Source: Vibrio ordalii ATCC 33509
GTDB lineage: Bacteria; Pseudomonadota; Gammaproteobacteria; Enterobacterales; Vibrionaceae
Length of the DNA: 64,000 bases
Assembly (NCBI GenBank): GCA_000257205.1
Contig: AEZC01000134.1
Location: 1-64,000, forward strand
Direction of reading: 5' to 3'
The notes under the pieces: generated by a model
What the model saw: only the letters and a program-made list of their open reading frames with translations
Told to the model about the DNA's origin: nothing
Databases searched by the model: none
Shown here: positions 1 to 10,453 of the stretch, piece after piece
How the letters are laid out: each line of letters starts with the position of its first letter
How positions within the stretch are numbered: the first letter of the stretch is position 1
Translations under genes and position numbers: made by a program

Positions 1-66
1 CTTATTCAAAGGGTCATTGATCCTGATACTGTTAGCGATTATCGCTGATTAATATCAAAACTTTGC

Positions 67-143
67 GCGCTCATAGCTCAGCTGGATAGAGTACCTGGCT
101 ACGAACCAGGCGGTCGGAGGTTCGAATCCTCCTGAGCGCGCCA
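67..143 (+). tRNA. tRNA-Arg (anticodon ACG)
   Basis: This 77-base sequence folds as a complete tRNA. The acceptor stem is GCGCTCA paired with TGAGCGC, followed by discriminator G and an encoded CCA. The D arm starts TAGCTCAGCTGGATAGAG, the anticodon stem CCTGG/CCAGG frames a loop containing ACG, and the T arm GGAGG-TTCGAAT-CCTCC is intact. The body closely resembles enterobacterial tRNA-Arg(ACG), which reads CGU, CGC and CGA after A34 is deaminated to inosine. The 66 bases before it show no gene and may belong to a tRNA transcript that begins outside the window. Confidence 0.97.
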
Positions 144-153
144 TTTATTAAGA

Positions 154-181
154 AGCATCGCATTGTGCGGGGCTTTTTTAT
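154..181 (+). terminator. Possible intrinsic terminator of tRNA-Arg
   Basis: An imperfect GC-rich hairpin (GCATCGCA, loop TTG, TGCGGGGC) is followed directly by six T residues. It lies 11 bases after the tRNA 3' end. The stem has internal mismatches, so the call is moderate. Confidence 0.5.
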
Positions 182-516
182 GTTGGTTTTTTTGTTGCTA
201 TTTTGTTAAATTGAAAATGGCAACTATTTGTTTTATCTTGTTAATCTGCAATGTTTTAACTCCCTCTCAGTATCTGCATCATTTTTTGATTAACGTAGCC
301 GTATTGGCTAGTTAAATGCCCTTCTTAATAGAGAAAATTCAGAGTTTTGTGATTTGTGTGAGTAATTGTTCGCCGATTTTGTGTGTTATCTACAAGAGTC
401 CCTTAAACAAAATTGACAATTATTAACCAATCGAGATAATCCTAATCCACTTGCCAAGATCGCATGTGTAAAAATGGATGGCAATTGTTGTCAGGATGAC
501 ACAGAAAGGAAGCAAC
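182..516. other. Long non-coding stretch upstream of oadG
   Basis: About 335 bases between the tRNA terminator and oadG hold no credible gene. The sequence is AT-rich. The only clear element is the promoter listed at 413-440. An in-frame upstream extension of oadG from 478 is possible, but it lacks a good ribosome binding site and is not expected for the family. Confidence 0.6.
413..440 (+). promoter_or_regulatory. Predicted sigma-70 promoter of the oad operon
   Basis: A perfect -35 TTGACA (413-418) and a -10 GATAAT (435-440, five of six consensus bases) are separated by 16 bases. They lie 76 bases upstream of the chosen oadG start. This is a sequence-only prediction, and transcription would begin near 447. 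Confidence 0.6.
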
Positions 517-771
517 ATGACTACTATTGGAAGCCTATTAGTTGACGCCGCCACCCTTATGATGACAGGGATGGCTGTAGTCTTTATTTTTCTAACTATT
601 CTCGTTTATCTCGTTCGGTTAATGTCAACCTTGGTACCGGAAGATGTACCACAACCGATCGCAGCGCCGATTCAACATCGAAAAGTTCAATCAAACCCTT
701 CAGCTGTAAGTCCGCAAATTGTGGCGGCAATTTCTGCAGCAGTGCACCAGCACCGCGCATTAGCTAAATAG
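517..771 (+). CDS. oadG: Oxaloacetate decarboxylase gamma subunit
   Basis: OadG is the small membrane subunit of the Na+-pumping oxaloacetate decarboxylase and joins the alpha subunit to the beta subunit. The 84-residue product has a short N-terminus, one transmembrane helix at about residues 14-34 (MMTGMAVVFIFLTILVYLV), and a soluble proline-rich tail ending in His-rich residues. This matches the family, whose C-terminus binds Zn2+ and the alpha subunit. I chose ATG 517 because AAAGGAAG lies just upstream and the protein then begins MTTIGSLL, as in other vibrios. An earlier in-frame start at 478 is less likely. It is first in an oadGAB operon. Confidence 0.93.
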   Translation: MTTIGSLLVDAATLMMTGMAVVFIFLTILVYLVRLMSTLVPEDVPQPIAAPIQHRKVQSNPSAVSPQIVAAISAAVHQHRALAK

Positions 772-795
772 CATAGAAAGGATGAAAAGGAGTTT

Positions 796-2580
796 ATGAG
801 CATGTCTAAACCACTAGCTATTACGGATGTGGTCCTTCGTGATGCCCATCAGTCACTATTTGCCACGCGCATGCGTATCGAAGACATGCTGCCCATTGCA
901 GCAGAGCTTGATAAGATCGGTTATTGGTCACTGGAAACTTGGGGGGGAGCAACGTTTGATGCTTGCATCCGTTTTCTCGGTGAAGATCCATGGGAGCGTT
1001 TACGTTCGCTTAAGCAAGCGATGCCCAACACCCCAATGCAAATGTTGCTACGCGGCCAGAATTTACTAGGCTATCGCCACTATGCCGATGATGTTGTTGA
1101 AAAGTTTGTCGAACGAGCTCACGCGAATGGGATGGATGTTTTCCGTATTTTTGATGCGATGAATGATGTTCGCAATTTTGAAAAAGCGGTCAAAGCGACA
1201 ATTGATGTTGGCGCACACGCGCAGGGCACACTGTCTTACACCACTAGCCCTGTTCATAATTCAGATACTTGGGTTGATCTTGCCAAGCGGTTGGAAGATC
1301 TCGGTTGCCACTCTTTGTGTATTAAAGATATGTCAGGGTTGCTCAAGCCGTATGAAGCTGAAGATCTGATCACCCGTATTAAATCCTCTTGTGCCGTACC
1401 TTTAGCGCTGCACAGCCATGCAACGACTGGTCTTTCAGCGGCAACAGCCGTTAAAGCGGTAGAAGCGGGTATCGATATTTTGGATACCGCTATCTCGTCA
1501 ATGAGCCAAACTTACGGGCACACACCAACCGAGACAGTGGTCGCTATGCTTGAAGGAACCGAGCGTGATACGGGCCTGAGCCTGACACAGCTTGAACCGA
1601 TTGCCACTTATTTTCGTGAAGTGCGTAAGAAATACGCTAAATGGGAAGGACAGTTAAAAGGTGTCGATTCTCGTATTCTTATTGCGCAGGTTCCTGGTGG
1701 TATGTTGACGAATATGGAAGGTCAACTAAAAGAACAAGGAGCGGCCGATCGCCTTGATGAGGTTCTTGAAGAGATCCCTCGTGTGCGAAAAGATTTAGGT
1801 TTCATTCCCCTTGTGACTCCAACATCTCAAATCGTAGGAACACAAGCGGTGATCAACGTCCTGACTGGTGAGCGCTATAAGAGCATCACGAAAGAAACTG
1901 CAGGGGTATTAAAAGGTGAATACGGTGCCACGCCTGCGCCAGTGAATACTGAGTTGCAAGCCAAGGTGTTGGGTAATCTTACGCCGATCACTTGCCGTCC
2001 AGCCGATTTGTTGGATGCAGAAATGGCCGTGTTGACCACTGAATTGCTTGAAAAGGCAAAAGCAGAGGGAATTTCATTAGCGGCAGATACGGTGGATGAT
2101 GTTCTGACTTATGCATTGTTCCCGCAAGTTGGTTTGAAGTTCTTGAAAAATCGTCACAATCCAGATGCATTTGAGCCTGCGCCAACCGTGGAGTCAGCCA
2201 AACCTACACCTGCCACCGTTGTGACAAAAGGTGGTATTGAAACCTACAGTGTTAAAGTGGATGGGCAAATTTACACGGTTGAAGTGGGGCCACAAGGCCA
2301 GCTTAGCTCAATTGCTGCCAGCCAGTCTCAAGCAGCACAGTCATCAGGCGTGCCTGCAAGTAACAGTGCAGAAGCCGTTCCTTCACCACTCGCTGGCAAC
2401 ATTTTTAAAGTGAATGTTCAAGCTGGTTCTGAGGTGTTAGAAGGGGATGTGTTAGTGATTCTGGAAGCGATGAAGATGGAAACCGAGATCCGTGCGGCAC
2501 GTGGCGGTATTGTTCAAGATCTTCATGTCAAAGAGGGTGATGCTGTGACTGTTGGTGCACCATTGCTGAGCTTAGCGTAA
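796..2580 (+). CDS. oadA: Oxaloacetate decarboxylase alpha subunit (biotin-carrying carboxyltransferase)
   Basis: OadA transfers the C4 carboxyl group of oxaloacetate to its own biotin, releasing pyruvate. The carboxybiotin is then used by OadB to drive Na+ export. The N-terminal two thirds is the carboxyltransferase TIM barrel with [12 protein letters not shown] near the start and the metal-binding HSHATTG motif. A Pro/Ala-rich linker follows at about residues 460-520. The C-terminal biotinyl domain carries EAMKMETEI, with the biotinylated Lys near residue 560. Two ATGs lie 6 bases apart (796, 802). AAGGAG is 3 bases before the first and 9 before the second, so 802 may be the true start. oadB follows after 9 bases. 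Confidence 0.97.
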   Translation: MSMSKPLAITDVVLRDAHQSLFATRMRIEDMLPIAAELDKIGYWSLETWGGATFDACIRFLGEDPWERLRSLKQAMPNTPMQMLLRGQNLLGYRHYADDVVEKFVERAHANGMDVFRIFDAMNDVRNFEKAVKATIDVGAHAQGTLSYTTSPVHNSDTWVDLAKRLEDLGCHSLCIKDMSGLLKPYEAEDLITRIKSSCAVPLALHSHATTGLSAATAVKAVEAGIDILDTAISSMSQTYGHTPTETVVAMLEGTERDTGLSLTQLEPIATYFREVRKKYAKWEGQLKGVDSRILIAQVPGGMLTNMEGQLKEQGAADRLDEVLEEIPRVRKDLGFIPLVTPTSQIVGTQAVINVLTGERYKSITKETAGVLKGEYGATPAPVNTELQAKVLGNLTPITCRPADLLDAEMAVLTTELLEKAKAEGISLAADTVDDVLTYALFPQVGLKFLKNRHNPDAFEPAPTVESAKPTPATVVTKGGIETYSVKVDGQIYTVEVGPQGQLSSIAASQSQAAQSSGVPASNSAEAVPSPLAGNIFKVNVQAGSEVLEGDVLVILEAMKMETEIRAARGGIVQDLHVKEGDAVTVGAPLLSLA

Positions 2581-2589
2581 GGGAGAACC

Positions 2590-3720
2590 ATGGACGGATT
2601 ATTGACCTTATGGTCTGAAACAGGGATCGCTAATTTTCAGCTAGGCCAAATCTGCATGATTTTGGTCGGTTGTTTACTGCTGTTTTTGGCTATTCGCAAA
2701 GGCTTTGAGCCACTGCTGTTATTGCCGATCGGCTTTGGTGCGATTTTAGCGAATATTCCGAATGCGGGTTTTACCGAACCCGGCGGTCTGCTTTATTACG
2801 TTTATCATGTTGGTATTGAGACGGGCGTTTTTCCACTGCTGATTTTTATGGGCGTGGGCGCGATGACCGATTTCGGGGCGTTGATTGCAAACCCTAAAAC
2901 GTTATGGCTAGGTGCGGCCGCTCAGTTTGGTATTTTCGCCACCCTGTTTGGTGCGATATTACTCAACTATGTGCCGGGTATGGAATTTACCATGGCCGAT
3001 GCTGCGTCCATCGCCATTATTGGTGGAGCCGATGGCCCAACCGCTATTTTCCTTGCCAGTAAATTATCGCCGGATTTATTAGGTGCAATCGCTGTGGCGG
3101 CTTATAGCTATATGGCATTAGTTCCTATCATTCAGCCACCGATTATGAAGGCACTTACAACACCTGAAGAGCGAAAAATCAAAATGGCTCAGCTACGCCA
3201 TGTTGGGAAGACAGAAAAAATACTGTTTCCTTTGGCGGTGCTATTGATGACGATTCTATTTTTACCGTCAGCAACGCCATTAGTGGGAATGTTCTGTCTA
3301 GGTAATTTAATGCGTGAATCGGGTGTGGTTGAGCGTCTATCCAAGACAGCGCAAAATGAACTGATCAATATCGTGACGATATTTTTAGGGCTAGGTGTTG
3401 GTTCAAAGTTGCAAGCCGATCAGTTCCTCAATTTGGAGACTTTAGGCATTTTAGCACTGGGCGCTGTTGCATTTAGTATTGGCACGGCTGGTGGTGTATT
3501 GATGGCGAAAGTGCTTAATAAATTTTCGAAAGAGGATATTAACCCTCTCATTGGCGCAGCTGGTGTGTCTGCGGTACCGATGGCCGCGCGAGTTGTGAAT
3601 AAAGTGGGGCTTGAAGCTAATCCACAGAACTTCTTATTGATGCATGCTATGGGGCCAAATGTAGCGGGTGTTCTGGGCTCTGCTGTTGCGGCGGGCGTTT
3701 TGCTTGCTCTTGTTGGCTAA
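2590..3720 (+). CDS. oadB: Oxaloacetate decarboxylase beta subunit (Na+ pump)
   Basis: OadB is the integral membrane subunit that decarboxylates carboxybiotin and exports Na+ ions. The 376-residue protein is hydrophobic throughout. It contains the conserved segment [14 protein letters not shown], in which D148 corresponds to the essential aspartate of the family, and a C-terminal [13 protein letters not shown] segment that matches the second conserved Na+-coordinating region. It is shorter than the roughly 430-residue Klebsiella enzyme, as is usual for one of the two Vibrio types. No citrate lyase or citrate transporter genes adjoin it, so this copy probably serves general Na+ energetics and not a citrate fermentation cluster. 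Confidence 0.96.
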   Translation: MDGLLTLWSETGIANFQLGQICMILVGCLLLFLAIRKGFEPLLLLPIGFGAILANIPNAGFTEPGGLLYYVYHVGIETGVFPLLIFMGVGAMTDFGALIANPKTLWLGAAAQFGIFATLFGAILLNYVPGMEFTMADAASIAIIGGADGPTAIFLASKLSPDLLGAIAVAAYSYMALVPIIQPPIMKALTTPEERKIKMAQLRHVGKTEKILFPLAVLLMTILFLPSATPLVGMFCLGNLMRESGVVERLSKTAQNELINIVTIFLGLGVGSKLQADQFLNLETLGILALGAVAFSIGTAGGVLMAKVLNKFSKEDINPLIGAAGVSAVPMAARVVNKVGLEANPQNFLLMHAMGPNVAGVLGSAVAAGVLLALVG

Positions 3721-3788
3721 GCCTAGACGAGCCAATGGTTATTTTGCGAGCTAAAGATTAACTAGAAGCAATAAAATGGTATATATTC

Positions 3789-3818
3789 AAAGGGATGCTG
3801 AGGCATCCCTTTCTTTTT
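3789..3818 (+). terminator. Intrinsic terminator after oadGAB
   Basis: A near-perfect stem (AAGGGATGC and GCATCCCTT around a short loop) is followed by TTCTTTTT. It sits about 70 bases after oadB, at the end of the operon. Confidence 0.85.
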
Positions 3819-3837
3819 ATCAATAGGGAAGTTTGAC

Positions 3838-4788
3838 ATGGATAATAAACAGATCGCAATGACTGAGTTTGGTGGACCAGAGGTGCTCGTTATTCAAACC
3901 AGTGACGTTCCTCAACCTAAAGCTGGCGAAGTGTTAGTAAAAGTGGCGTTTGCTGGTGTAAACCCTATTGATGTAAAAACTCGGGCGGGTCTGGGGTGGG
4001 CTGCAGCGCAAAACAAAGATAAACTGCCATGGGTGCCAGGTTACGATATTTCTGGACAAGTTGTTGAGGTGGGGAAAGATAATCGCCGCTTTCAGATTGG
4101 AGATAATGTGGCGGGCTTTGTTGGGTTTCCGTTGCGTGGTGGCGGTTACAGCCAATACCTGTGTGTGGCAGAAAGCGAACTCAGCCTTGTTCCTGATGCT
4201 GTGACTTTAGAAGCAGCTGCGGTGCTGCCACTGGCAGGGCAAACGGCGGCGCAAGCCCTAAATAAAGCGCAAGTGAAAGAGGGGGATTGCGTATTGATCC
4301 TCGCGGGCGCCGGTGGTGTCGGGCACTTAGCGGTACAAATTGCTTTAGCAGCAAAAGCCGAAGTGTATACCACGTGCAGCGAACAAAATTTGGATTATTT
4401 AGCGACTCTTGGTGCTCATGCGATTAATTACAATTTTGCTCCTGCTTCACAGCGTTTAGAAGAAGTGGATGTGCTGATTGATTTAGTCGGGGGTGATGCG
4501 GCTCTCGACGCTTTGAAATGCTTGAAAGATCATGCGCGTGTCGTTACTGTTCCCACTCTAAGTGCTGAGCTTATTTGTGAAAAAGCAAAATTACTTGGTT
4601 TTGAAGCCACAGGCATGTTAGTTGATCCTAATCCTGAACAGCTCGATACCATGCTTTATATGGTTAGCGTTGGCTTATTGAAAACGGAAATTCAAGCTGT
4701 TTATCCGATGGCGGAAGTGGCTGCGGCTCATCAACAGATTGAAACAGGCCATACTCGAGGCAAAGTTCTTCTTGATATGAAATGTTAG
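3838..4788 (+). CDS. Zinc-independent quinone oxidoreductase-like protein (MDR superfamily)
   Basis: The 316-residue protein belongs to the medium-chain dehydrogenase/reductase superfamily, NADPH:quinone reductase branch. It has the GroES-like N-terminal fold (VKVAFAGVNPIDVKTRAG) and the Rossmann glycine motif AGAGGVGHLAVQIA at about residue 157. The catalytic and structural zinc cysteine clusters of alcohol dehydrogenases are absent. It probably reduces quinones or alpha,beta-unsaturated carbonyls with NADPH, but the substrate cannot be told from sequence. The start follows GGGAAGTTTGAC. Its last 7 bases overlap the next gene, so the two are probably co-translated. Confidence 0.85.
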   Translation: MDNKQIAMTEFGGPEVLVIQTSDVPQPKAGEVLVKVAFAGVNPIDVKTRAGLGWAAAQNKDKLPWVPGYDISGQVVEVGKDNRRFQIGDNVAGFVGFPLRGGGYSQYLCVAESELSLVPDAVTLEAAAVLPLAGQTAAQALNKAQVKEGDCVLILAGAGGVGHLAVQIALAAKAEVYTTCSEQNLDYLATLGAHAINYNFAPASQRLEEVDVLIDLVGGDAALDALKCLKDHARVVTVPTLSAELICEKAKLLGFEATGMLVDPNPEQLDTMLYMVSVGLLKTEIQAVYPMAEVAAAHQQIETGHTRGKVLLDMKC

Positions 4789-5243
4789 ACATTTTTAGCA
4801 CCTATTTGGAACCGCTCTCGTATTGGTTTGCTGGTTCTGCGCTGTGGGTGCTTTTTTTTAGTGGTTTTCTCAGTGCTACCTTATTACCGGGAAGCTCAGA
4901 AGCGAGTTTATTCGCCACATTAAGCCTGAATCAATTTCCCGTATTTTGGGTTATCGCCGTTGCAAGCGCTGGCAATACCCTCGGCGGTCTGACCAACTAT
5001 TGGCTCGGTATCTGGTTGCCTAATCGAACTGAAAGCGAAAAGCACGGTCATAAAGCGTTAGCTTGGCTCAATAAATATGGTTATTGGGTCCTCTTATTCA
5101 GTTGGTTACCTGTGGTGGGCGATGTGCTTTGTTTGGCTGCAGGTTGGCTACGCATGAAATTTTTACCTACTTTTGTCATGATTTTGATCGGCAAAGCACT
5201 GCGTTACATCATGCTTTCCGCTGTATTCTATGGTTTTTTCTAA
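4782..5243 (+). CDS. YqaA-family inner membrane protein (SNARE-associated/DedA fold)
   Basis: This 153-residue membrane protein resembles E. coli YqaA, a small relative of the DedA/VTT family. Four or five hydrophobic segments are visible, with the family motif LPGSSEASLFATL near residue 36, GNTLGGLTNYWLG near 67, and a central WLPVVGDVLCLAAGWLRM region. DedA relatives are linked to lipid scrambling and membrane homeostasis, but the role of this branch is unproven. It overlaps the upstream oxidoreductase by 7 bases and is followed after 9 bases by the M16 peptidase, so the three may be one transcript. Confidence 0.85.
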   Translation: MLDIFSTYLEPLSYWFAGSALWVLFFSGFLSATLLPGSSEASLFATLSLNQFPVFWVIAVASAGNTLGGLTNYWLGIWLPNRTESEKHGHKALAWLNKYGYWVLLFSWLPVVGDVLCLAAGWLRMKFLPTFVMILIGKALRYIMLSAVFYGFF

Positions 5244-5252
5244 GGAGCTGTT

Positions 5253-8108
5253 ATGAGAAAAATTTGGCTAGGTGCCCTTTCTCTTATTGCCATTTATGGC
5301 TGTTCATCAACGGTCGCACCTATCGCTTTTTTTTCATCATTACCGAAAGGGGTTACGCTGATTGAGCAGGTGGATGCTCAACCAGAAAAAGTGATGATCC
5401 CTTATGCAAAATATCAGATCGATAATGGCCTTACTGTCGTGCTCTCACCGGATCACTCAGATCCTTTAGTGCATGTCGATGTCACTTATCATGTGGGTTC
5501 GGCACGTGAAGAGGTTGGAAAATCAGGGTTTGCTCATTTCTTTGAACACATGATGTTTCAAGGAACGGAGCACGTTGGCGATCAAGAACATTTTCGTTTG
5601 ATCACCGAAGCGGGAGGAACCATGAATGGGAGTACTAACCGTGACCGTACTAATTATTACCAAACCGTGCCTTCAAATCAGCTAGAAAAAGTGTTGTGGC
5701 TCGAATCTGATCGGATGGGATTTTTGCTCAACGCAGTTTCTCAACGTAAATTTGAGATCCAACGTGACACAGTAAAAAACGAACGTGCACAAAACTACGA
5801 CAACCGCCCCTATGGCTTGATGTGGGAAAAAATGGCGGAGGCGATGTATGCCGAAGGACACCCTTATTCATGGCAAACCATTGGTTATGTCGAAGATCTT
5901 GACCGAGTGGACGTCAACGATCTTAAAGCGTTTTTCTTACGTTGGTATGGGCCGAATAATGCAGTGCTGACCATTGGTGGTGATATTGATGTTCAGCAAA
6001 CACTTGAATGGGTTAATCAATATTTTGGCACCATACCGGCAGGCCCAGCCGTTGATAACGCACCTAAACAGCTGGCCCAGTTGGCGCAAGATCGTTTCAT
6101 TACCTTGGAAGATCGCATTCAGCAACCCATGGTTGTGGTGGGCTGGCCGACAGAATATCGCGGTGCTCAAAGTCAAGCCTCGTTAGATGCGCTTGCCAAA
6201 GTGTTAGGCAGCGGTACCAATAGTTATCTCTACCAAGCGTTGGTCAAAACTCAAAAAGCCGTCAATGCGGGTGCATTCCAAGATTGCGCCGAATTGGCTT
6301 GTACCTTCTATGTTTATGCCATGGCCCCTTCGGGTGAAAAGGCTCAGCTTGCTCCTTTGTATCGAGAGTTAATGCAAACGCTCAGTCAGTTTGAGCAGCA
6401 AGGGGTAGATCAGAGTCGACTTGATCAAATTACCGGTATGGCGGAAGCGAATGCGGTCTTTGCGCTGCAAAGCGTATCTGGAAAAGTGACGCAGCTTGCG
6501 TCCAACGAAACGTTTTATGGGCAGCCTGATCGCCTAGAGCAGCAATTAGCTCAGATTCATGCGGTCACCCCAGAGTCAATTCAACAGGCTTATAAGCGCT
6601 TCATTGCTCATCAACATAAGGTTACCTTAAGTGTTGTACCTAAACATAAAGCCGATCTTGCCGTTCAAAAAGCCAATTTCGTACCCCCTAAAAGAGTGCT
6701 ACCTGAGCATCAAACGATAACCGAAGATCAATTGGCTTATCGCCAGGTTGAAGATCAATTTGATCGCTCAATCATGCCTTCTGTGGCAAAAGGTGTGAAA
6801 GCACAAATGCCGACATTGTATGAACTCTATTTTGATAACGGTATTGAGTTATTAGCCACACAAACCAGCGAAACGCCGACCGTGCTAATTAATATCAATT
6901 TACCGGCAGGGGAGCGACACGCCGCGCGTGGCAAAGAAGGGTTAGCTAATTTAACCGCGGCGCTACTTGAAGAAGGCTCAACTCGACGCTCAGTGGAAGC
7001 GATTCAAGCTCAACTCGACACGTTAGGTTCGACTATCAGTGTTACTGCCAATGAGTATTCGACCAGTATTATCGTCTCTAGTTTGAAGAAGAATGTTGCA
7101 GCAACATTGGATGTGGTTGAAGAAGTTTTATTTCATCCTGCTTTCAAAGAGAGCGATTTTACACGGCTGAAACAACAGATGCTGGAAGGGTTGGTTTACC
7201 AGCACCAAACACCGGGCTGGCTTGCTTCACAAGCTACTCGTCAAGTGCTGTTTGGCAACTCTATTTTTGCGCGTTCAAGTGAAGGCACTGAGCAATCACT
7301 AAACGATTTAACCTTAGAAGATGTAAAACGCTTTTATGCGAAACATTACACGCCACATGGTACGCAAATCGTTGTGGTTGGCGACATTTCCAAAAAAGAG
7401 GTCGCTAAACAGTTAACCTTTTTAGGGCAGTGGCGTGGTGAAGCGTCTCCTTTGTTACGTCCCCAAGTGGTGAACTCACTGACAGAGCGGAAGATATATC
7501 TGGTTGATAAGCCTGATGCGCCGCAGAGCATCGTCCGTTTTGTGCGAAAATGGTTGCCTTTTGATGCCACTGGCGAGCTTTTTCTCAGCCAACTGGCTAA
7601 CTTCAATTTAGCGGGCAACTTTAACAGCCGCATTAATCAAAATTTGCGTGAAGATAAAGGCTACACCTATGGCGCTGGGAGTTATTTCGCGAGCAATCGA
7701 GAAGTGGGCGCTATCGTTTTCAATGCTCAAGTGCGTGCTGATGCCACTGTAGCTTCAATCGTTGAAATAGAAAAAGAGATGGCAACATTCAGTCAAAGTG
7801 GCTTAACCGACCAAGAGCTAAAATTTATGCGCCTTGCTGTCGGCCAACAAGATGCACTGACGTATGAAACACCATCACAAAAAGCGCAGTTGCTTAGTAA
7901 TATTTTGACCTATAGTTTGGATGAAGATTACCTACAGCAACGAAATGAACTGGTAGAAAACGTAAAAAAATCAACGCTCAATAAACTCGCCGCTAAATGG
8001 TTTGCACCACAAGAGTATCAAATTATCGTGGTGGGTGATGCGAAAACGTTGAAGCCACAACTTGAAAAATTAGATATTCCCGTAGAAGAGCTTGAAATCA
8101 TCCGCTAG
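5253..8108 (+). CDS. Lipoprotein M16 zinc metallopeptidase (two-domain, pitrilysin/PqqL type)
   Basis: The 951-residue protein begins with a lipoprotein signal (MRKIWLGALSLIAIYGC; lipobox cysteine C17), so it is probably anchored to a periplasmic membrane face. The first peptidase half holds the inverted zinc motif HxxEH at H95-F-F-E98-H99 and a probable third ligand E177 in KNERAQN. The second half, from about residue 510, repeats the M16 fold without the zinc motif, as in family enzymes that clamp peptides between two halves. It probably degrades periplasmic peptides or misfolded protein fragments. The substrate is unknown. No terminator separates it from gshA. Confidence 0.9.
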   Translation: MRKIWLGALSLIAIYGCSSTVAPIAFFSSLPKGVTLIEQVDAQPEKVMIPYAKYQIDNGLTVVLSPDHSDPLVHVDVTYHVGSAREEVGKSGFAHFFEHMMFQGTEHVGDQEHFRLITEAGGTMNGSTNRDRTNYYQTVPSNQLEKVLWLESDRMGFLLNAVSQRKFEIQRDTVKNERAQNYDNRPYGLMWEKMAEAMYAEGHPYSWQTIGYVEDLDRVDVNDLKAFFLRWYGPNNAVLTIGGDIDVQQTLEWVNQYFGTIPAGPAVDNAPKQLAQLAQDRFITLEDRIQQPMVVVGWPTEYRGAQSQASLDALAKVLGSGTNSYLYQALVKTQKAVNAGAFQDCAELACTFYVYAMAPSGEKAQLAPLYRELMQTLSQFEQQGVDQSRLDQITGMAEANAVFALQSVSGKVTQLASNETFYGQPDRLEQQLAQIHAVTPESIQQAYKRFIAHQHKVTLSVVPKHKADLAVQKANFVPPKRVLPEHQTITEDQLAYRQVEDQFDRSIMPSVAKGVKAQMPTLYELYFDNGIELLATQTSETPTVLININLPAGERHAARGKEGLANLTAALLEEGSTRRSVEAIQAQLDTLGSTISVTANEYSTSIIVSSLKKNVAATLDVVEEVLFHPAFKESDFTRLKQQMLEGLVYQHQTPGWLASQATRQVLFGNSIFARSSEGTEQSLNDLTLEDVKRFYAKHYTPHGTQIVVVGDISKKEVAKQLTFLGQWRGEASPLLRPQVVNSLTERKIYLVDKPDAPQSIVRFVRKWLPFDATGELFLSQLANFNLAGNFNSRINQNLREDKGYTYGAGSYFASNREVGAIVFNAQVRADATVASIVEIEKEMATFSQSGLTDQELKFMRLAVGQQDALTYETPSQKAQLLSNILTYSLDEDYLQQRNELVENVKKSTLNKLAAKWFAPQEYQIIVVGDAKTLKPQLEKLDIPVEELEIIR

Positions 8109-8210
8109 AGTACACATTTATAGGGGGCAGATTGTTTGCCTCCATTCTACTCTCTTGCTGAGTTAGAGCCGCTTTCATTCGGATCATTCACCTATAAGCG
8201 AATCATTATT

Positions 8211-9776
8211 TTGACTAATTTTGCCGCACGACTTGAACAAGTCACTAAAAAATCAGAAGTGTTTAAGCAGTTTGGCCGAGGCGTTGAGCGTGAAACGTTA
8301 CGCTATACCCCAGAAGGCTCGTTAGCTCTGACTCCTCATCCAGAAGCACTCGGCAGCGCATTAACCAACCGTTGGATCACCACTGATTTTGCGGAGTCAT
8401 TGCTTGAATTTATTACACCAGTCTCTCATGACGTGCCGACTTTACTCTCACAACTGGCGGATATTCACCATTTTGCTCAAACCAAATTGGGTGACGAAAA
8501 ACTGTGGCCGCTTTCTATGCCTTGTTATGTTGGCAGCGAAGATGATATAGAACTGGCGCAATATGGTTCATCGAATACGGGTAAAATGAAAACCCTTTAT
8601 CGAGAAGGTCTAAAGCGTCGTTACGGCAGCTTAATGCAGATCATTTCTGGCGTGCATTTCAATTTTTCATTTCCAGAATCATTTTGGGATGCCTTGTATG
8701 GCGATCAGACTGAATCCCAGCGCACTGAGACAAAATCGGCAGCCTATTTTGGTGTGATTCGTAATTACTACCGTTTTGGCTGGCTCATTCCCTATTTCTT
8801 TGGCGCATCACCTGCGTTATGTTCATCGTTTGTGCGCGGACGTGAAAGCCATCTGCCATTTGAACATATTGGTAAAACGCTTTATTTTCCTCATGCTACC
8901 TCGTTGCGCCTCAGTGATTTGGGTTATACCAATAGCGCGCAAAGTGGTTTGAAAATTGGTTTTAATAGCTTGGATCAATATCTAGAAGGGTTGAATCAGG
9001 CGATCCGCACCCCATCAAAAGAGTTTGCAGAACTAGGCGTGTATGTCGATGGTGAACATCGTCAGCTCAACAGCAATGTTTTGCAGATAGAAAACGAACT
9101 CTATGCACCGATCCGTCCTAAACGTGTGGCCAAAAATGACGAAAAGCCGTCACAAGCGTTAGAGAGAGGTGGAGTCGAATACATCGAAGTGCGTTCGTTA
9201 GACGTAAACCCGTTTAGCCCGATTGGTATTACTGAAGATCAAGTGCGTTTTCTCGATCTGTTCCTCACTTGGACAGCTCTTTCCGATTCAGATCCGATGG
9301 ACAATTGTGAGCTGGCATGTTGGCGAGATAACTGGAACAAAGTGATTTTAGAAGGTCGTAAACCGGGTTTAGAGTTACAAATTGGCTGTCGCGGTGAGAA
9401 ACTGACGCTGCAAGCGTGGGCGCATAGTGTATTTGATGACTTACGCAAAATAGCGCAAGTGATGGATAGTGCTTGTGGTGGTAACGCATACCAAGCCGTA
9501 TGCGAGAAACTAAGCTCGTGGATTGATAATCCAGAATTAACCTTTTCCGCTCAACTGCTTGAACAGACTAAACAGTTTGGCGGGCTCGGTAAGGTGGGTT
9601 GTGCATTAGGAGCAGAATACCGACAAGCCAACCTGGCACATCACTATCAAACTTATTCTGAGTCTGTGATGGAAGAGGAAGTGCTGCGTTCTCGAGCCGC
9701 TCAGCAACAGATAGAACAACACGATACTCAAAGTTTTGAAGAATTTCTTGAAAGCTACTTTTCGTACCTAAAATGA
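8211..9776 (+). CDS. gshA: Glutamate-cysteine ligase
   Basis: GshA joins L-glutamate and L-cysteine with ATP, the first and rate-limiting step of glutathione synthesis in the cytosol. The sequence matches the gammaproteobacterial type I family, with [12 protein letters not shown] near the N-terminus and [12 protein letters not shown] in the active region. I chose TTG 8211 because the resulting 521-residue protein ([10 protein letters not shown]...) has the family's N-terminal spacing. E. coli gshA also uses TTG. A longer in-frame reading from TTG 8136, preceded by AGGGGG, would add 25 residues not expected for the family. luxS lies 64 bases downstream. Confidence 0.95.
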   Translation: MTNFAARLEQVTKKSEVFKQFGRGVERETLRYTPEGSLALTPHPEALGSALTNRWITTDFAESLLEFITPVSHDVPTLLSQLADIHHFAQTKLGDEKLWPLSMPCYVGSEDDIELAQYGSSNTGKMKTLYREGLKRRYGSLMQIISGVHFNFSFPESFWDALYGDQTESQRTETKSAAYFGVIRNYYRFGWLIPYFFGASPALCSSFVRGRESHLPFEHIGKTLYFPHATSLRLSDLGYTNSAQSGLKIGFNSLDQYLEGLNQAIRTPSKEFAELGVYVDGEHRQLNSNVLQIENELYAPIRPKRVAKNDEKPSQALERGGVEYIEVRSLDVNPFSPIGITEDQVRFLDLFLTWTALSDSDPMDNCELACWRDNWNKVILEGRKPGLELQIGCRGEKLTLQAWAHSVFDDLRKIAQVMDSACGGNAYQAVCEKLSSWIDNPELTFSAQLLEQTKQFGGLGKVGCALGAEYRQANLAHHYQTYSESVMEEEVLRSRAAQQQIEQHDTQSFEEFLESYFSYLK

Positions 9777-9840
9777 TCTCTCGATCATAATCTAACATTG
9801 ATAGGCAGAGCATCGCTCTTTGCCAAATAAGGAGAAAGCA

Positions 9841-10359
9841 ATGCCATTACTCGACAGTTTTACGGTAGATCACACTCGTATGCATGCGCCTGCGGTACGT
9901 GTGGCAAAAAATATGCAGACGCCTAAAGGGGATACAATCACCGTATTTGATCTCCGTTTTACTGCTCCAAACAAAGATATTCTTTCAGAAAAAGGGATCC
10001 ACACTTTAGAGCATTTATACGCTGGCTTTATGCGCGCGCACTTAAATGGTCATGATGTAGAAATCATCGACATCTCACCTATGGGCTGCCGCACAGGTTT
10101 TTACATGAGCTTGATTGGCGCGCCAACAGAAGCGCAAGTGGCGCAAGCGTGGTTAGCGGCGATGCATGATGTGCTAAAAGTAGAGAGCCAAGATCAGATC
10201 CCTGAACTAAACGAATACCAATGTGGTACAGCCTCAATGCACTCGTTAACAGAAGCTAAAGAGATTGCTCAAGCGATTATCACGGCAGGTATTGCGGTGA
10301 ATAAAAATGATGAGCTTGCTTTACCTGAGTCGATGCTCAAAGAGCTGAAAGTGGATTAA
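9841..10359 (+). CDS. luxS: S-ribosylhomocysteine lyase (autoinducer-2 synthase)
   Basis: LuxS splits S-ribosylhomocysteine into homocysteine and DPD, the precursor of autoinducer-2, and so serves both the activated methyl cycle and quorum sensing. The product is 172 residues, as usual. Metal ligands H54 and H58 lie in HTLEHLY with catalytic E57. Catalytic C83 lies in MGCRTGFY and the third metal ligand C128 in [14 protein letters not shown] 841 in AAGGAGAAAGCAATG (9841) has an excellent ribosome binding site. A further upstream in-frame codon at 9820 is unnecessary. AI-2 feeds the phosphorelay that ends at the HapR-type regulator, whose homologue at 36040-36678 appears damaged. Confidence 0.98.
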   Translation: MPLLDSFTVDHTRMHAPAVRVAKNMQTPKGDTITVFDLRFTAPNKDILSEKGIHTLEHLYAGFMRAHLNGHDVEIIDISPMGCRTGFYMSLIGAPTEAQVAQAWLAAMHDVLKVESQDQIPELNEYQCGTASMHSLTEAKEIAQAIITAGIAVNKNDELALPESMLKELKVD

Positions 10360-10400
10360 AGATCGCCAGATCTGGCCCTTTAAAAACAATTTAAAAACAA

Positions 10401-10430
10401 AAAGCTTGGCAGTGACCAAGCTTTTTTTCT
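10401..10430. terminator. Bidirectional terminator between luxS and the CBS-domain gene
   Basis: A perfect stem AAAGCTTGG/CCAAGCTTT around CAGTGA is followed by seven T residues. Preceding A residues let it also serve the convergent gene at 10454. Confidence 0.9.
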
Positions 10431-10453
10431 TTCTTTTATGCAGTGACTGGCGA

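Noticed and set aside
8136..8210. Upstream TTG giving a longer GshA, with AGGGGG before it
   Set aside because: The 25 added residues are absent from the family, and TTG 8211 restores the expected N-terminus. The choice is not proven without N-terminal data.
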